Positions 9,232-18,638 are shown, counted from the first letter of the stretch. The stretch is DNA of 64,000 nucleotides from Oxalobacter sp. (GCA_003605115.1 QZKY01000015.1:372001-436000); one strand, 5' to 3'. Numbers and translations: made by a program. The notes: a model not told the origin generated them from the letters alone.

Positions 9232-10140
9232 TTGACAATTCGTAGCATGACTGGGTACGCAATTACGACACGGGAAACCACGGCTGGCACCATCACCGTC
9301 GAGGTAAAAAGCGTTAATTCTCGTTTTTTGGATCTACAGTTTCGTATGAATGATGACTTGCGGACGCTTGAACCCGCTCTGAGAGAATCTGTCGGCAAAT
9401 ATGCGACACGGGGCAAGGTAGAGTGTCGCCTCAGTCTCGGCAGGGCAGTGGTGACAGGCGTCTCTCAATCGATCAATCAGTCGCTTCTCGATGCGCTGGA
9501 ACGCATGCAAAACCAGGTTCGCGAACGTTTTGTGGACGCATCGCCATTAAGCGTTAGTGAATTGCTACGCTGGCCCGGTGTGATCGAAGAAGCCAGTATT
9601 GGCGAAGAAACACTACAGTCGGATGTGATGATCGCCATGTCTGAAGCACTGGCCGCGTTTGTTTTGTCGCGCGAGCGGGAAGGCGCAGCCTTGCAGGCGA
9701 TGTTGCTCTCGCGCGTTGCGGCAATGGAAGAAATTGTTGAACGTATCACCCCCTTGGTTCCGCAGGTGGTGTCGCAATTCCAGCAAAAAGCTATCGAGCG
9801 CATGCAGGAAGCATTGGGCTTGGCGGGTGAAGGCGGTGTGTCCAAAACGCTTTCACGCGATGAAGCGATGGATCGCATTCGTCAGGAAGTCACCTTGTAT
9901 GGTGTTCGGATTGATGTTTCCGAAGAGCTGACGCGAATGAAAGCGCACTTACAGGAAACGCGTCGCGTTCTGGAAAAAGGCGGCGCAGCAGGCAAGCGGC
10001 TGGACTTTATGATGCAGGAGTTGAACCGTGAAGCCAACACCTTGGGATCCAAAGCCGCCATTAAAGAATTGTCTGATGCTTCGATCGAGCTCAAACTCTT
10101 GATTGAGCAAATGCGCGAGCAGGTACAAAATCTGGAATGA
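9232..10140 (+). CDS. yicC: YicC family endoribonuclease
   Basis: The 302-aa protein matches the YicC/YloC family, reported as endoribonucleases that can affect small-RNA stability. The N-terminus (I)RSMTGYA, internal EVKSVNSRFLD and R(M)NDDLR, and the C-terminal GKRLDFMMQELNREANTLGSK are diagnostic. The start is TTG at 9232, following a GAGGGGG ribosome-binding site at short spacing; the next ATG (9247) would remove the conserved IRS residues, so TTG is preferred. In many betaproteobacteria this gene neighbours gmk and kinase/phosphatase genes; here it is divergent from a Ser/Thr kinase and converges on a YkgJ-type gene. Confidence 0.9.
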   Translation: MTIRSMTGYAITTRETTAGTITVEVKSVNSRFLDLQFRMNDDLRTLEPALRESVGKYATRGKVECRLSLGRAVVTGVSQSINQSLLDALERMQNQVRERFVDASPLSVSELLRWPGVIEEASIGEETLQSDVMIAMSEALAAFVLSREREGAALQAMLLSRVAAMEEIVERITPLVPQVVSQFQQKAIERMQEALGLAGEGGVSKTLSRDEAMDRIRQEVTLYGVRIDVSEELTRMKAHLQETRRVLEKGGAAGKRLDFMMQELNREANTLGSKAAIKELSDASIELKLLIEQMREQVQNLE

Positions 10141-10158
10141 GTGCCTTTCACGAACCGC

Positions 10159-10770
10159 TTACGAATGGCTGCTTGTGAACTGCCGGTTGAATTGAATTTG
10201 TTGATCTTGCAGAGGTTCGATGAGGGAGTTGAAGCGGTTCATCCAGATTTTTCCTGGTTCGATCAGGTGAGTGGCGTTTGTTGCCGAGGGGTTCATGATG
10301 GCGTCCAGAAAATCTTTTTGCGGCCATACAAGCGTTTTGCTGCCGGCATAACTCAACCAGACGGGCAAGGTATTTTCTTGGACAAACATGTCGATGGCAG
10401 CGGCCACAGCGGGTGTATCGAAGACGGAAGGGTCGGTAAGCGTCATGCAGACAATATAGGCGTTTTCAAAAACATGCCTTGGCTCAAAGCTGATTTTCAG
10501 GGAAAATACGGCCTTTGACTTGTCGGGTCGAAGTTCTTCGGGCATGCCAGCGTGACGTCGCCAGAGGCAATGCCAGGTTCGACATACGTATGGGCGGCTA
10601 TTGTAGATTCTGCATCCCTGATTGACGATGCAGTTCTGGCATAGAACGTCTGCCGGTTTTCTAAAGTTAGGTGCATTGATGGATAAAAATTCGCAACAAA
10701 CCATGCATTCGCCGCATTCCCTGCCGGGAACCAAGGAAAAGTACGAATCCGAAAGAGAAATCGGTGGCAT
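10159..10770 (-). CDS. YkgJ-type cysteine-cluster protein
   Basis: A 203-aa protein of the zinc/iron-chelating cysteine-cluster family. The cysteines lie in the N-terminal third: CGECMVCCEF at ~18-27, CQNC at ~46-49, then CRIYNSRPYVCRTWHCLW. The rest has no recognised motif. The exact function of the family is not established, though metal binding is likely. A good ribosome-binding site (GGAGG) precedes the ATG at 10770. It converges on yicC with an 18-bp gap. Confidence 0.82.
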   Translation of the reverse strand: MPPISLSDSYFSLVPGRECGECMVCCEFLSINAPNFRKPADVLCQNCIVNQGCRIYNSRPYVCRTWHCLWRRHAGMPEELRPDKSKAVFSLKISFEPRHVFENAYIVCMTLTDPSVFDTPAVAAAIDMFVQENTLPVWLSYAGSKTLVWPQKDFLDAIMNPSATNATHLIEPGKIWMNRFNSLIEPLQDQQIQFNRQFTSSHS

Positions 10771-11041
10771 GGCTCAATCCTCCACGAGCGGGGACGACAT
10801 CAAAAAAGTGGGGAAATACCAACAACAGTTTTGGGCAGGGCTTCTCACACTGCCCGATGCTAAAGAAATGACCGACGGGTCAAGCTACAAGCTTGTTTGA
10901 AATGTAACACCCCATTCGCGATTAAGCTAGATTTCCACAAATGCGGAATGGATATTTGTTGTATCCTGCCGCTGTAAATGCGGGCTCGAAAAGCCGTTTG
11001 TCGATAGCCTTTGGGTAACCAGAAGAATTTGTGGAGGTGAA

Positions 11042-11248
11042 ATGAATAAGGCGATGGTCATTTTTTTGTCGGGCATTTTCCTGTGTTCTCTGGCGTCGGC
11101 ACAGCAAGTTTACAAATGGGTAGATAGCAAAGGCAAGGTGCATTACGGCGACATGCCTACTGCCAAAAAGCCCAAAAAAGTGGATACCACGCCACCCATG
11201 AAAGGGGCTAACGGCAAGTCTGGCGGAACCTGTCCCTACGCGAAGTAA
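11042..11248 (+). CDS. Small exported DUF4124 protein
   Basis: A 68-aa protein with a signal peptide (KAMVIFLSGIFLCSLASA, cleavage before QQVY) and the short DUF4124 motif VYKWVDSKGKVHYGDMP. Such proteins are common in beta- and gammaproteobacteria, function unknown. A GGAGGTG ribosome-binding site lies directly before the ATG. A perfect terminator follows, so it appears monocistronic. The 270 bases upstream show no other ORF I trust. Confidence 0.85.
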   Translation: MNKAMVIFLSGIFLCSLASAQQVYKWVDSKGKVHYGDMPTAKKPKKVDTTPPMKGANGKSGGTCPYAK

Positions 11249-11268
11249 TACGTGTTGCTGAAAAAGAT

Positions 11269-11294
11269 AAAGGATGCCGCGGCATCCTTTTTTT
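11269..11294 (+). terminator. Intrinsic terminator after the DUF4124 gene
   Basis: The sequence AAAGGATGCC-GC-GGCATCCTTT is a perfect palindrome running into a T-tract. Confidence 0.92.
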
Positions 11295-11351
11295 GCGCCC
11301 TTATTCCGTCTCTCGTTCTATAATCGCCCGAATTTCTGAAATGAGCGTTTT

Positions 11352-11972
11352 ATGACGGCCACCACCTTGTTTTATTTTCTCTGTGCTTCGGCGGCGCTGA
11401 CGATTTCGCCAGGGCCCGATAATCTCTTTGTTCTCACCCAGGGCATTGCGCGTGGCCGGAAGCCGGCGATTGTGACGGCTCTGGGCATGTGTAGCGGTGT
11501 GACTGTTCATACCGCCTTGGCCGCTTTGGGGATATCTGCCATATTTCATTCATCCATCCTCGCCTTTAATGTTGTCAAATATGCAGGCGCCGCTTACCTC
11601 ATTTATCTCGCGTATAAGACACTCAGTGAGCGTTCGACGGTTCGTTTGGCTGAGGCTGTTGACTTGCCCACATTTTCCCTGTACAAACGCGGTTTCATCA
11701 TGAATGTCTTGAATCCGAAAGTGGCGATGTTTTTTCTTGCATTTTTACCACAATTTGTGGCGCCAACCAGCGAGCACGTCTCGCTGCAGATGCTTGTGCT
11801 CGGCCTGATTTTCATGCTCCAGGCAATTGTCATTTTTTGCCTCATTGGCTACTTCGCTGGCAGCGTTGGTCAATTCATCCTTTCCCGTCCCAAAATGGCC
11901 AAGTATCTTGATTGGCTAACCGCTGGGGTCTTTGTCTCCCTAGGGCTACGACTAGCTCTAGCCGAGAGATAA
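11352..11972 (+). CDS. LysE/RhtB family amino-acid exporter
   Basis: A 206-aa membrane protein with about six helices. The family signature SPGPDNLFVLTQGIARGRKPAI sits near residues 18-39, followed by LGMCSGVTVHTALAALGIS; FIMNVLNPKVAMFFLAFLPQFV lies at ~117-138. RhtB-type members export homoserine, threonine, leucine or related compounds; the substrate here cannot be told. It stands alone between a terminator and a 170-bp gap. Confidence 0.88.
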   Translation: MTATTLFYFLCASAALTISPGPDNLFVLTQGIARGRKPAIVTALGMCSGVTVHTALAALGISAIFHSSILAFNVVKYAGAAYLIYLAYKTLSERSTVRLAEAVDLPTFSLYKRGFIMNVLNPKVAMFFLAFLPQFVAPTSEHVSLQMLVLGLIFMLQAIVIFCLIGYFAGSVGQFILSRPKMAKYLDWLTAGVFVSLGLRLALAER

Positions 11973-12142
11973 GACGCATCCCTCTTCGTGACCCGGCGGC
12001 CAGTGTTCTCCAGATTTTTCAGTTAAAGAGTAACCGCTAGGCTTCAAAAAATCGAAAGTTGATGTTGTCTTGATAAACGAGACGTGGCTTATCATTGTAA
12101 AAAGCGGGTTGCAAAAAATTTAACGAAATAGAAAAGACTGGT

Positions 12143-14047
12143 ATGGGTAGCGCATCCTTAATACAACAGACCATTGAACAGCTCCGGCACCATGCGCCGT
12201 TCGACCGCATGGAGCATGAGCACATGGTTTGGCTCGCTGAACGGCTTAAAGTGAGCTATTTCGACAAGGATGAAATCGTGCTGTCGCCAGAGCAGGGAGT
12301 GCCTTCGCGCTTGCTCATCATTCGTCAGGGGACGGTTGTTGGGTGGCAAGGAACCCGGCGCGTGGAAGAAGCGATTGCCTACGAATTGCAGGAGGGTGAA
12401 TTTTTCCCCTTGAGCGCCCTGCTGGCGCGTCGCCCGGTCAATTACACCTTCACTGCCAATGACGACGTTTTCTGTCTTGAGTTGGGCGCAGATGAATTTG
12501 ACGCCTTGTTGAGAATGTCTGAAGTCTTCAACGACTATTGCACGCGACGCATCGCCAACTTGCTGGAACAATCTGCGCACACCATCCAGGCGCAATACAC
12601 CCAATCCACAACAGAATTGCAATCCATGTCGAGTCCGCTGTCTGAAGTGATCAGGCGCGAACCGGTGACGTGTACGCCCGACACATCCGTGCGGAGTGTG
12701 CTGGAGACGATGCATGCTTTACGAATCGGTTCGATGGTGGCAGCCGAGAATGGTTCGCCCGTCGGGATTTTTACTTTGTACGATGTGCTTGATCATGTGG
12801 CCTTGCCGCAGATCGATCTCGATCAGCCCATCATTCGCTTGATGAGTAAAAACCTCTACACACTTCCTCCTCATGCCTTTGCTTATGAAGCAGCGCTCCT
12901 GATGGCCAAGGAAGGGATACGCCATGTGCTTGTCACGAATCAAGGCAAACTGGTCGGTGTGGTTTCTGAGCGCGACCTGTTCGCTTTGCAGCGGGTTGGC
13001 TTGCGTCAAATCAGTACGGCCATTCGGGGCGCGCACGATCTGGACACGCTGAAGCAATCTGCCAAAGACATTCAACAGCTTGCGCAAAACATGCTGGCGC
13101 AGGGGGTGGCGGCTGAACAATTGACGCAGTTCATTTCAACGTTGAACGATTTGCTGACGACACGGGTCATCGAACTCAAGCTTGCCGAGGCGCGTCAAAA
13201 ACCGGATTGGGTCGAAATAGATTTTTGCTGGTTGGCGATGGGCAGCGAAGGACGTTTTGAACAGACGATGACCACCGATCAAGACAATGGCATCATTTTC
13301 AGGACGCCCCCGGATGCCACGCCGAATCAAGTGCGTGAACGTCTTTTGCCATTGGCAACGCATATCAATGTTGCGTTGGATGCCTGCGGGTTTACCTTGT
13401 GCAAGGGCGGCATCATGGCATCCAATCCAAGCTGGTGTCTAAGTTTCGAAGAATGGGAAAACACTTTCTCGCAATGGATTTCGCGTGGCGACGGGAGCGA
13501 GTTGCTCAATGCGTCGATCTTTTTCGATTTTCGCCCGCTGTATGGCAACGAAGAATTGGCCAAACAATTGCGGGAATGGTTGAATGGACGCATAAAAAAC
13601 AACCGGATGTTTTTAAGGAAGATGGTTGAGAATGCGCTCCGCAATCGTCCGCCGCTCAGTCTCTGGCGAAATTTTCTGGTAGAGCGGACGGGCGACAGTC
13701 AAAACACGCTCAATCTGAAAATCAACGGCGTGACCCCTTTTGTGGATGCCGCGCGTATTTTTGCCCTTTCCTTGGGATCCAATGAAACCAGTACGGCGCA
13801 ACGCTTGCGTGCTGCGGCGGAAGCCTGGCGCATGGATAAATCCGAGACGGAAGCGTGGATCGAATCTTTTTTGTATATTCAGTTGCTTCGTTTGCGCTTG
13901 CAGCATCAGCAATCAAGCAAGCATGAAGCGCCGTCGAATCGTATCAATCCGGATACGCTCAACGGTCTTGATCAACATATTTTGAAACAGACATTCAGGC
14001 AGGCTCGTACCTTGCAGAATGTTTTAGAAAAATTCTTTACTTTTTAA
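12143..14047 (+). CDS. CNB-CBS-DUF294 nucleotidyltransferase-like signalling protein
   Basis: A 634-aa soluble regulator. A cyclic-nucleotide-binding-like beta-roll spans ~15-140. Two CBS domains cover ~160-290 (EVIRREPVTCTPDTSV, MSKNLYTLPPHAF, VLVTNQGKLVGVVSERDLF). A nucleotidyltransferase-like DUF294 domain follows with LAMGSEGRFEQTMTTDQDNG at ~365-384; the GSEGR and DxD residues resemble GlnD-type uridylyltransferases. A helical substrate-binding-like domain ends the protein. It lies ~100 bp upstream of the DUF485/actP pair, a linkage seen in many bacteria and suggesting control of acetate transport. Ligand and target are unknown. Confidence 0.9.
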   Translation: MGSASLIQQTIEQLRHHAPFDRMEHEHMVWLAERLKVSYFDKDEIVLSPEQGVPSRLLIIRQGTVVGWQGTRRVEEAIAYELQEGEFFPLSALLARRPVNYTFTANDDVFCLELGADEFDALLRMSEVFNDYCTRRIANLLEQSAHTIQAQYTQSTTELQSMSSPLSEVIRREPVTCTPDTSVRSVLETMHALRIGSMVAAENGSPVGIFTLYDVLDHVALPQIDLDQPIIRLMSKNLYTLPPHAFAYEAALLMAKEGIRHVLVTNQGKLVGVVSERDLFALQRVGLRQISTAIRGAHDLDTLKQSAKDIQQLAQNMLAQGVAAEQLTQFISTLNDLLTTRVIELKLAEARQKPDWVEIDFCWLAMGSEGRFEQTMTTDQDNGIIFRTPPDATPNQVRERLLPLATHINVALDACGFTLCKGGIMASNPSWCLSFEEWENTFSQWISRGDGSELLNASIFFDFRPLYGNEELAKQLREWLNGRIKNNRMFLRKMVENALRNRPPLSLWRNFLVERTGDSQNTLNLKINGVTPFVDAARIFALSLGSNETSTAQRLRAAAEAWRMDKSETEAWIESFLYIQLLRLRLQHQQSSKHEAPSNRINPDTLNGLDQHILKQTFRQARTLQNVLEKFFTF

Positions 14048-14149
14048 CGGGTATTGATTTAAGGCGCCTTCTGACTTATCCGGTTGGTAGGCAAAATTTT
14101 TTGAACTAAGGCAGATCCGCCATTTTTTTGTTAACGCTGGAGGAAAAGT

Positions 14150-14476
14150 ATGACCAATCCAAGCTTGAACTGGGCCGCTATCAACGCGGATCCACGTTTT
14201 CAGGCACTGCATAAGAAGAAAACCAATTTTTTATGTAGCCTGATGATAATTTCTGTTATTTACTACTTCATGCTCCCCCTTGGCGCGGCTTATTGGCCGA
14301 GCCTGTTCAAGGTCAAGGTATGGGGTGTTGTGAATGTCGCGATTCTCTTTGCTTTATCGGAGTTCGTCGTTGCCTGGTTGATTGCTTTCATTTACTCGCG
14401 CCGTGCCAATGCACAATTTGATGCGATGGCACTGGAAATCATTAACGACGCAGAGAAAATTGGAGCGAGCAAATGA
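14150..14476 (+). CDS. yjcH: DUF485 membrane protein (YjcH-like)
   Basis: A 108-aa inner-membrane protein with two helices (~30-52 and ~60-83) and the DUF485 pattern: PRFQALHKKKTNF, then LPLGAAYWPSLF and SEFVVAWLIAFIYSRRAN. YjcH-type proteins almost always precede actP, where they are presumed accessory to the acetate permease. The ribosome-binding site GGAGGAAAAGT precedes the ATG. The stop overlaps the actP start (ATGA), so the two are translationally coupled. Confidence 0.92.
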   Translation: MTNPSLNWAAINADPRFQALHKKKTNFLCSLMIISVIYYFMLPLGAAYWPSLFKVKVWGVVNVAILFALSEFVVAWLIAFIYSRRANAQFDAMALEIINDAEKIGASK

Positions 14477-16416
14477 AAAACAAGATATTGAAACAAATCG
14501 CGATTTTTGCAGTCGCTTTTGGCCTCGGCGGTGTTGCTTACGCCAGCTCGGGCGTCGTCGCACCACAGTACAAGTGGATGACCCTGGCAGTATTTGGCGC
14601 GATCATTGCCGCCACCATGTTTGTCACCTACCTGGCAGCGCGCAGTACACATTCCACCTCCGAGTTTTATGCGGCAGGTCGTTCGGTGAGCGGCATTCAA
14701 AACGGCTGGGCGATTGCGGGTGACTATCTGTCTGCTGCCTCCTTTCTGGGAATTGCCGGTTTGATTTCCTTGTATGGCTATGACGGCTTCATGTATTCGG
14801 TGGGCTGGTTGGTTGCATACATTACCGTGTTGCTGGTGATCGCTGAACCTTGCCGCAACATTGGCAAATACACGATGGGCGACATCCTGGCTTTCCGTAA
14901 CGATCCGAAAAAAACCAAAACAGTGGCCGCGATTTCCACTATTGTGGTTTCGACTTTCTACATGACCGCGCAAATGGTCGGTGGCGGCGTATTGATCAAA
15001 ACCTTGATCGGTATTGATTATGAGATTTCCGTTGCGGGTGTCGGCGTGCTGATGCTGGCCTATGTTGTGTTTGGCGGCATGAAGGCAACGACCTGGGTGC
15101 AAATTATCAAGGCGGTACTCCTGGTGACGGCTTCGCTGGTTTTGGTAACGCTCGTGTGGGCACCTTACGGTTTCAGCCTGCCGGGTTACCTGCAAAATGT
15201 CGTCAATAATCCGGAAGTGCAACAACAGGTTGCAAGGCTCCTGGGTGATCAAGCCAATACCATGACGCTGACCGAGTTGGGGCAACGTTTCCTGGAGCCA
15301 GGACTTTTCCTGAAAAATCCAATCGATCAGATTTCACTCGGCATTGCACTGGTATTTGGTACTGCGGGCATGCCGCACATTCTGATGCGCTTTTTCACCG
15401 TACCAACGGCACAAGCAGCACGTACTTCAGTTATCTGGGCAATGGCGATCATTGGCGGTTTTTACGTGCTGACGCTCTTTTTGGGCACCGGCGCAGCGAC
15501 TTTGGTTGGCGCATCCTACATTACGGCGATTGATCCGGGTGGCAACATGGCGGCACCCTTGCTCGCGCAGTATCTGGGCGGCGGTGAAAATTCCATCATG
15601 GGCAATTTCTTCCTGGCGTTTGTGGCTGCGGTTGCGTTCGCGACCATCGTTGCAGTCGTTGCAGGTCTGGTACTGGCCTCTGCTTCGGCCATGGCGCACG
15701 ACATTTATGTCGGCGTGATCCGCGGCGACAATGCGACGCCACAGGAACAGGTGATGGCAGCGCGCATATCTTCCCTGATCGTCGGCATCATGGCGATTGG
15801 CGTCGGTATTTTGGCCAAGGGTCAAAATGTTGCGCATCTGGTAGCGCTGGCGTTTGCTGTGGCGGCATCCTCGAATTTGCCCTGTGTTTTCCTGACGCTT
15901 TACTGGAAGCGATGCAACACCTGGGGTATTGTGTGCGGCATGATCGGCGGTTCCTTCATGGCGATTGCCCTGGTTCTGGTATCGCCTAATATGACCTATC
16001 CCAAACTGGTTCTTGCCAGTGCCAACAAAGTACTGGCAGGCGCGCCTGCGCATGATGGCAAGCCGGCCGTACCGGGCGCAGCCGAGAAAGTAGCGGCGCT
16101 CAAAGGCAAGCTGGATGCAGCCAAGGATGCCGCTGAAAAGAAATCCATTACGCTGGAATTGATGCGTGCGCAACGCACGCATGACAAGGCGGTGGCCGAT
16201 ATCAAGAAATTTGAAGGGCAGACCACCAGCATCGTGGGATTGGAAAAGCCGCTGATCTCACTGAAGAATCCGGGCTTGATATCTGTGCCATTCGGTTTCT
16301 TGATGGTGCTGATCTTCTCGCTGATGACGCGCGACAAGCGCTCGGAAGAGATGTGGGAAGAGCTTTATGTGCGTCAAAATACCGGCATCAATGCCGAGAA
16401 AGCAACCGTGCACTAA
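14473..16416 (+). CDS. actP: Cation:acetate symporter ActP-like (SSS family)
   Basis: A sodium/solute symporter for acetate and related small carboxylates. The 647-aa sequence starts with a signal-like helix, then about 13 helices; ARSTHSTSEFYAAGRSVSGIQNGWAIAGDYLSAASFLGIAG is the SSS N-terminal signature, and FGTAGMPHILMRFFTVPTAQAAR is typical of ActP. E. coli ActP is ~549 aa. The excess is a hydrophilic, Ala/Lys-rich, coiled-coil-like segment at ~505-595 (AAEKVAALKGKLDAAKDAAEK) placed before the last helix. Translation is coupled to the DUF485 gene and ends at a strong terminator. Confidence 0.92.
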   Translation: MKNKILKQIAIFAVAFGLGGVAYASSGVVAPQYKWMTLAVFGAIIAATMFVTYLAARSTHSTSEFYAAGRSVSGIQNGWAIAGDYLSAASFLGIAGLISLYGYDGFMYSVGWLVAYITVLLVIAEPCRNIGKYTMGDILAFRNDPKKTKTVAAISTIVVSTFYMTAQMVGGGVLIKTLIGIDYEISVAGVGVLMLAYVVFGGMKATTWVQIIKAVLLVTASLVLVTLVWAPYGFSLPGYLQNVVNNPEVQQQVARLLGDQANTMTLTELGQRFLEPGLFLKNPIDQISLGIALVFGTAGMPHILMRFFTVPTAQAARTSVIWAMAIIGGFYVLTLFLGTGAATLVGASYITAIDPGGNMAAPLLAQYLGGGENSIMGNFFLAFVAAVAFATIVAVVAGLVLASASAMAHDIYVGVIRGDNATPQEQVMAARISSLIVGIMAIGVGILAKGQNVAHLVALAFAVAASSNLPCVFLTLYWKRCNTWGIVCGMIGGSFMAIALVLVSPNMTYPKLVLASANKVLAGAPAHDGKPAVPGAAEKVAALKGKLDAAKDAAEKKSITLELMRAQRTHDKAVADIKKFEGQTTSIVGLEKPLISLKNPGLISVPFGFLMVLIFSLMTRDKRSEEMWEELYVRQNTGINAEKATVH

Positions 16417-16437
16417 GCAATACATGGCTTGAACTGA

Positions 16438-16466
16438 AACCCCGCAGGAAACTGCGGGGTTTTTTA
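16438..16466 (+). terminator. Intrinsic terminator after actP
   Basis: AACCCCGCAG-GAAA-CTGCGGGGTT is a perfect 10-bp stem with a GAAA tetraloop, followed by a T-run. Confidence 0.95.
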
Positions 16467-16521
16467 TTGCCTATGCCTGTCGTTTGCACAAGCAAGCGCA
16501 ACACGGAGGGAATGAGGGGGC

Positions 16522-16548
16522 TAAAGAAAAGGCCATAAGTGCCGTAAA
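16522..16548 (+). promoter_or_regulatory. Sigma-28 (FliA) type promoter for the chemoreceptor gene
   Basis: TAAA at 16522-16525, a 15-base spacer, then GCCGTAAA at 16541-16548, close to the flagellar consensus TAAA-N15-GCCGATAA. It ends ~63 bases before the chemoreceptor ATG and lies after the actP terminator, so it can serve only that gene. Confidence 0.6.
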
Positions 16549-16611
16549 AGATATGAAGTCGTTTGCCAAGCGATCTGGCCGGTGCAAGGCGTCCCCAAAA
16601 AGAGGCTGCTC

Positions 16612-18576
16612 ATGAAAATGTCGAATCTTAAGATAGCCACGCGGCTAAAATTGCTCTCCCTTTTTCTTATTGTGGCTGTCCTTTTTTCCGGGGCGACCGG
16701 ATGGCAGGCGCTTAGCGAAAACAAAGGACACTTCAAGCGGTTTGTGGAAGTCTCCCAGGAACTTGAGCACGCTGCTGATACCGCGCGCAAATCGCAGGTG
16801 GACTTCAAGATCCAGATCCAGGAATGGAAGAATATTCTTTTGCGCGGTGGAACGCCCGACGGTTACCGAAAATATAAAGATGCCTTTGAGAAAAAGGGCA
16901 AAGCGGTTCAGTCGGGACTTGCCGAGTTGGAAAAAGCCTATGCCAAGCATCAATTGGACACAGCGTTGATCAAAGATGCGATCAAGGCAACGCAGGAGAT
17001 CAACGAAAAGTACATGGCGGCATTGGCCAAGCATGATCTTGCCAAAGCAGGCAGTGCGCATAGCATTGACAAAATGGTTCAGGGGATGGATCGCGCGCCC
17101 AACGAGAAAATCGACAAGATCGTCATGCGAACCCTGGAGGCAGCCAACCAATACACGAGGGAGGCTGAAAAGCAGTTGGATTCCCGATTCAACAAAACCT
17201 TGATTATGCTCTTGCTGGTCGTCTTGTCTGGTGTGCTGTTGGGTGCTTTCATGACGTTGAAGATCGTTTCTGGGATAACGCGATCCTTGAATTATGCGGT
17301 GTTAATTGCACAGAGAGTGACAAATGGCGACCTAACAGGCAGCATCGATGTAGAGTCGACAGATGAAGTTGGGAAATTGCTGGAAGCTTTGCGAGACATG
17401 AACAATGCCTTGCAAAACGTCGTTTGGCATGTGCGTCAGGGCGTTGACACTTTCAACCTGGCCACTAACGAGATAGCAGCGGGCAACCAGAATCTCTCTT
17501 CACGCACGGAAGAGCAGGCGAGCTCCTTGGAACAAACGGCTTCCTCAATGGAAGAGCTGACCTCGACCGTCAGGCAAAATGCTGACAATGCTCGGCAGGC
17601 AAACCAGCTCGCAGCAACGGCTTCCGGCGTGGCTGTAAAAAGTGGTGAAGTCGTGGCGCAGGTTGTGCATACTATGAGCGACATACACGCGTCATCCAGG
17701 AAAATTGCAGACATCATCAATGTGATTGATGGCATCGCATTTCAAACCAACATCCTCGCTTTAAATGCTGCTGTTGAAGCTGCGCGTGCGGGCGAACAGG
17801 GCAGAGGGTTTGCCGTGGTGGCGACAGAAGTGCGCAATCTGGCGCAGCGTAGCGCAGAAGCGGCCAAGGAGATCAAGTCGCTGATTGATGATTCCGTTGG
17901 CAAAATCGATAATGGCAACCGTTTGGTTAATCAGGCTGGCGCAACGATGGATGAAGTGGTGACGAGCGTGAAGCGCGTAACGGACATCATGGCGGAGATC
18001 AGTGCGGCGAGCAAAGAACAAAGCGATGGCATCGAGCAAGTCAATCAGGCCATCACGCAAATGGATGCGGTCACGCAGCAAAACGCCGCTTTGGTCGAGC
18101 AAGCTGCGGCAGCAGCGGAATCGCTAAAAGGCCAGGCAACGGAATTGGCGAATGTGGTGAGTGTTTTCAAAGTGAAATCGGAAAAATACGGAACCACGGA
18201 CGAAGCTGCCGAAATGGTGCGTAAGGCCGTTTCGTACTTGAAAGAGCACGGTCGCGAAAAAGGTTTCGCAGAAATTTGCAATCGTCTCGGACGCTTCAAT
18301 GATCGAGATTTGTACGTGGTGGTTTACGATTTGAATGGGCGCAATCTCGCCCATGGCGCTTTCCCTGCGATGGTCGGCAGGGATTTGATTGATGCCAAGG
18401 ACGGTGCTGGCAAGTTCTATGTGCGTGAGCGCCTGGATATCGTGAAAGCCAATGAGAAGGGCTGGCAAAACTACACATTTACCAATCCGGTCACCAAGCA
18501 AATGGAGCCCAAAGCCATGTATCTCGAACGACTTGAAGATTATATTGTCGGTTGCGGGGCTTACACGAAGGGATAA
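16612..18576 (+). CDS. Methyl-accepting chemotaxis protein with C-terminal Cache domain
   Basis: A chemoreceptor of 654 aa. TM1 spans ~12-30, followed by a ~160-residue periplasmic helical sensor, TM2 at ~197-220 ([19 protein letters not shown]), HAMP, and the cytoplasmic signalling tip [43 protein letters not shown]. After the signalling helices, ~520-654 form an extra domain with [31 protein letters not shown] and the closing [12 protein letters not shown]. That is the pattern of a single Cache_2 domain, placed in the cytoplasm. I prefer the ATG at 16612 (AGAGG site upstream) to an earlier GTG at 16582. A sigma-28 promoter match precedes it. Confidence 0.92.
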   Translation: MKMSNLKIATRLKLLSLFLIVAVLFSGATGWQALSENKGHFKRFVEVSQELEHAADTARKSQVDFKIQIQEWKNILLRGGTPDGYRKYKDAFEKKGKAVQSGLAELEKAYAKHQLDTALIKDAIKATQEINEKYMAALAKHDLAKAGSAHSIDKMVQGMDRAPNEKIDKIVMRTLEAANQYTREAEKQLDSRFNKTLIMLLLVVLSGVLLGAFMTLKIVSGITRSLNYAVLIAQRVTNGDLTGSIDVESTDEVGKLLEALRDMNNALQNVVWHVRQGVDTFNLATNEIAAGNQNLSSRTEEQASSLEQTASSMEELTSTVRQNADNARQANQLAATASGVAVKSGEVVAQVVHTMSDIHASSRKIADIINVIDGIAFQTNILALNAAVEAARAGEQGRGFAVVATEVRNLAQRSAEAAKEIKSLIDDSVGKIDNGNRLVNQAGATMDEVVTSVKRVTDIMAEISAASKEQSDGIEQVNQAITQMDAVTQQNAALVEQAAAAAESLKGQATELANVVSVFKVKSEKYGTTDEAAEMVRKAVSYLKEHGREKGFAEICNRLGRFNDRDLYVVVYDLNGRNLAHGAFPAMVGRDLIDAKDGAGKFYVRERLDIVKANEKGWQNYTFTNPVTKQMEPKAMYLERLEDYIVGCGAYTKG

Positions 18577-18626
18577 AGCGGCTGTTTTTTCCTGACGGGC
18601 ACACCGCCATCGTAGCGTCAAACGGG

Positions 18627-18632
18627 TAAAAT
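18627..18632 (+). promoter_or_regulatory. Candidate -10 element for tsaB
   Basis: TAAAAT lies only six bases before the tsaB ATG, and no ribosome-binding site is visible. If used, transcription would begin at or next to the start codon, giving a leaderless message. No good -35 is seen. Confidence 0.35.
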
Positions 18633-18638
18633 ACCCAG

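Noticed and set aside
10622-10900. 92-codon plus-strand ORF
   Set aside because: Its first half is antisense to the cysteine-cluster protein and it lacks a ribosome-binding site; no domain recognised.
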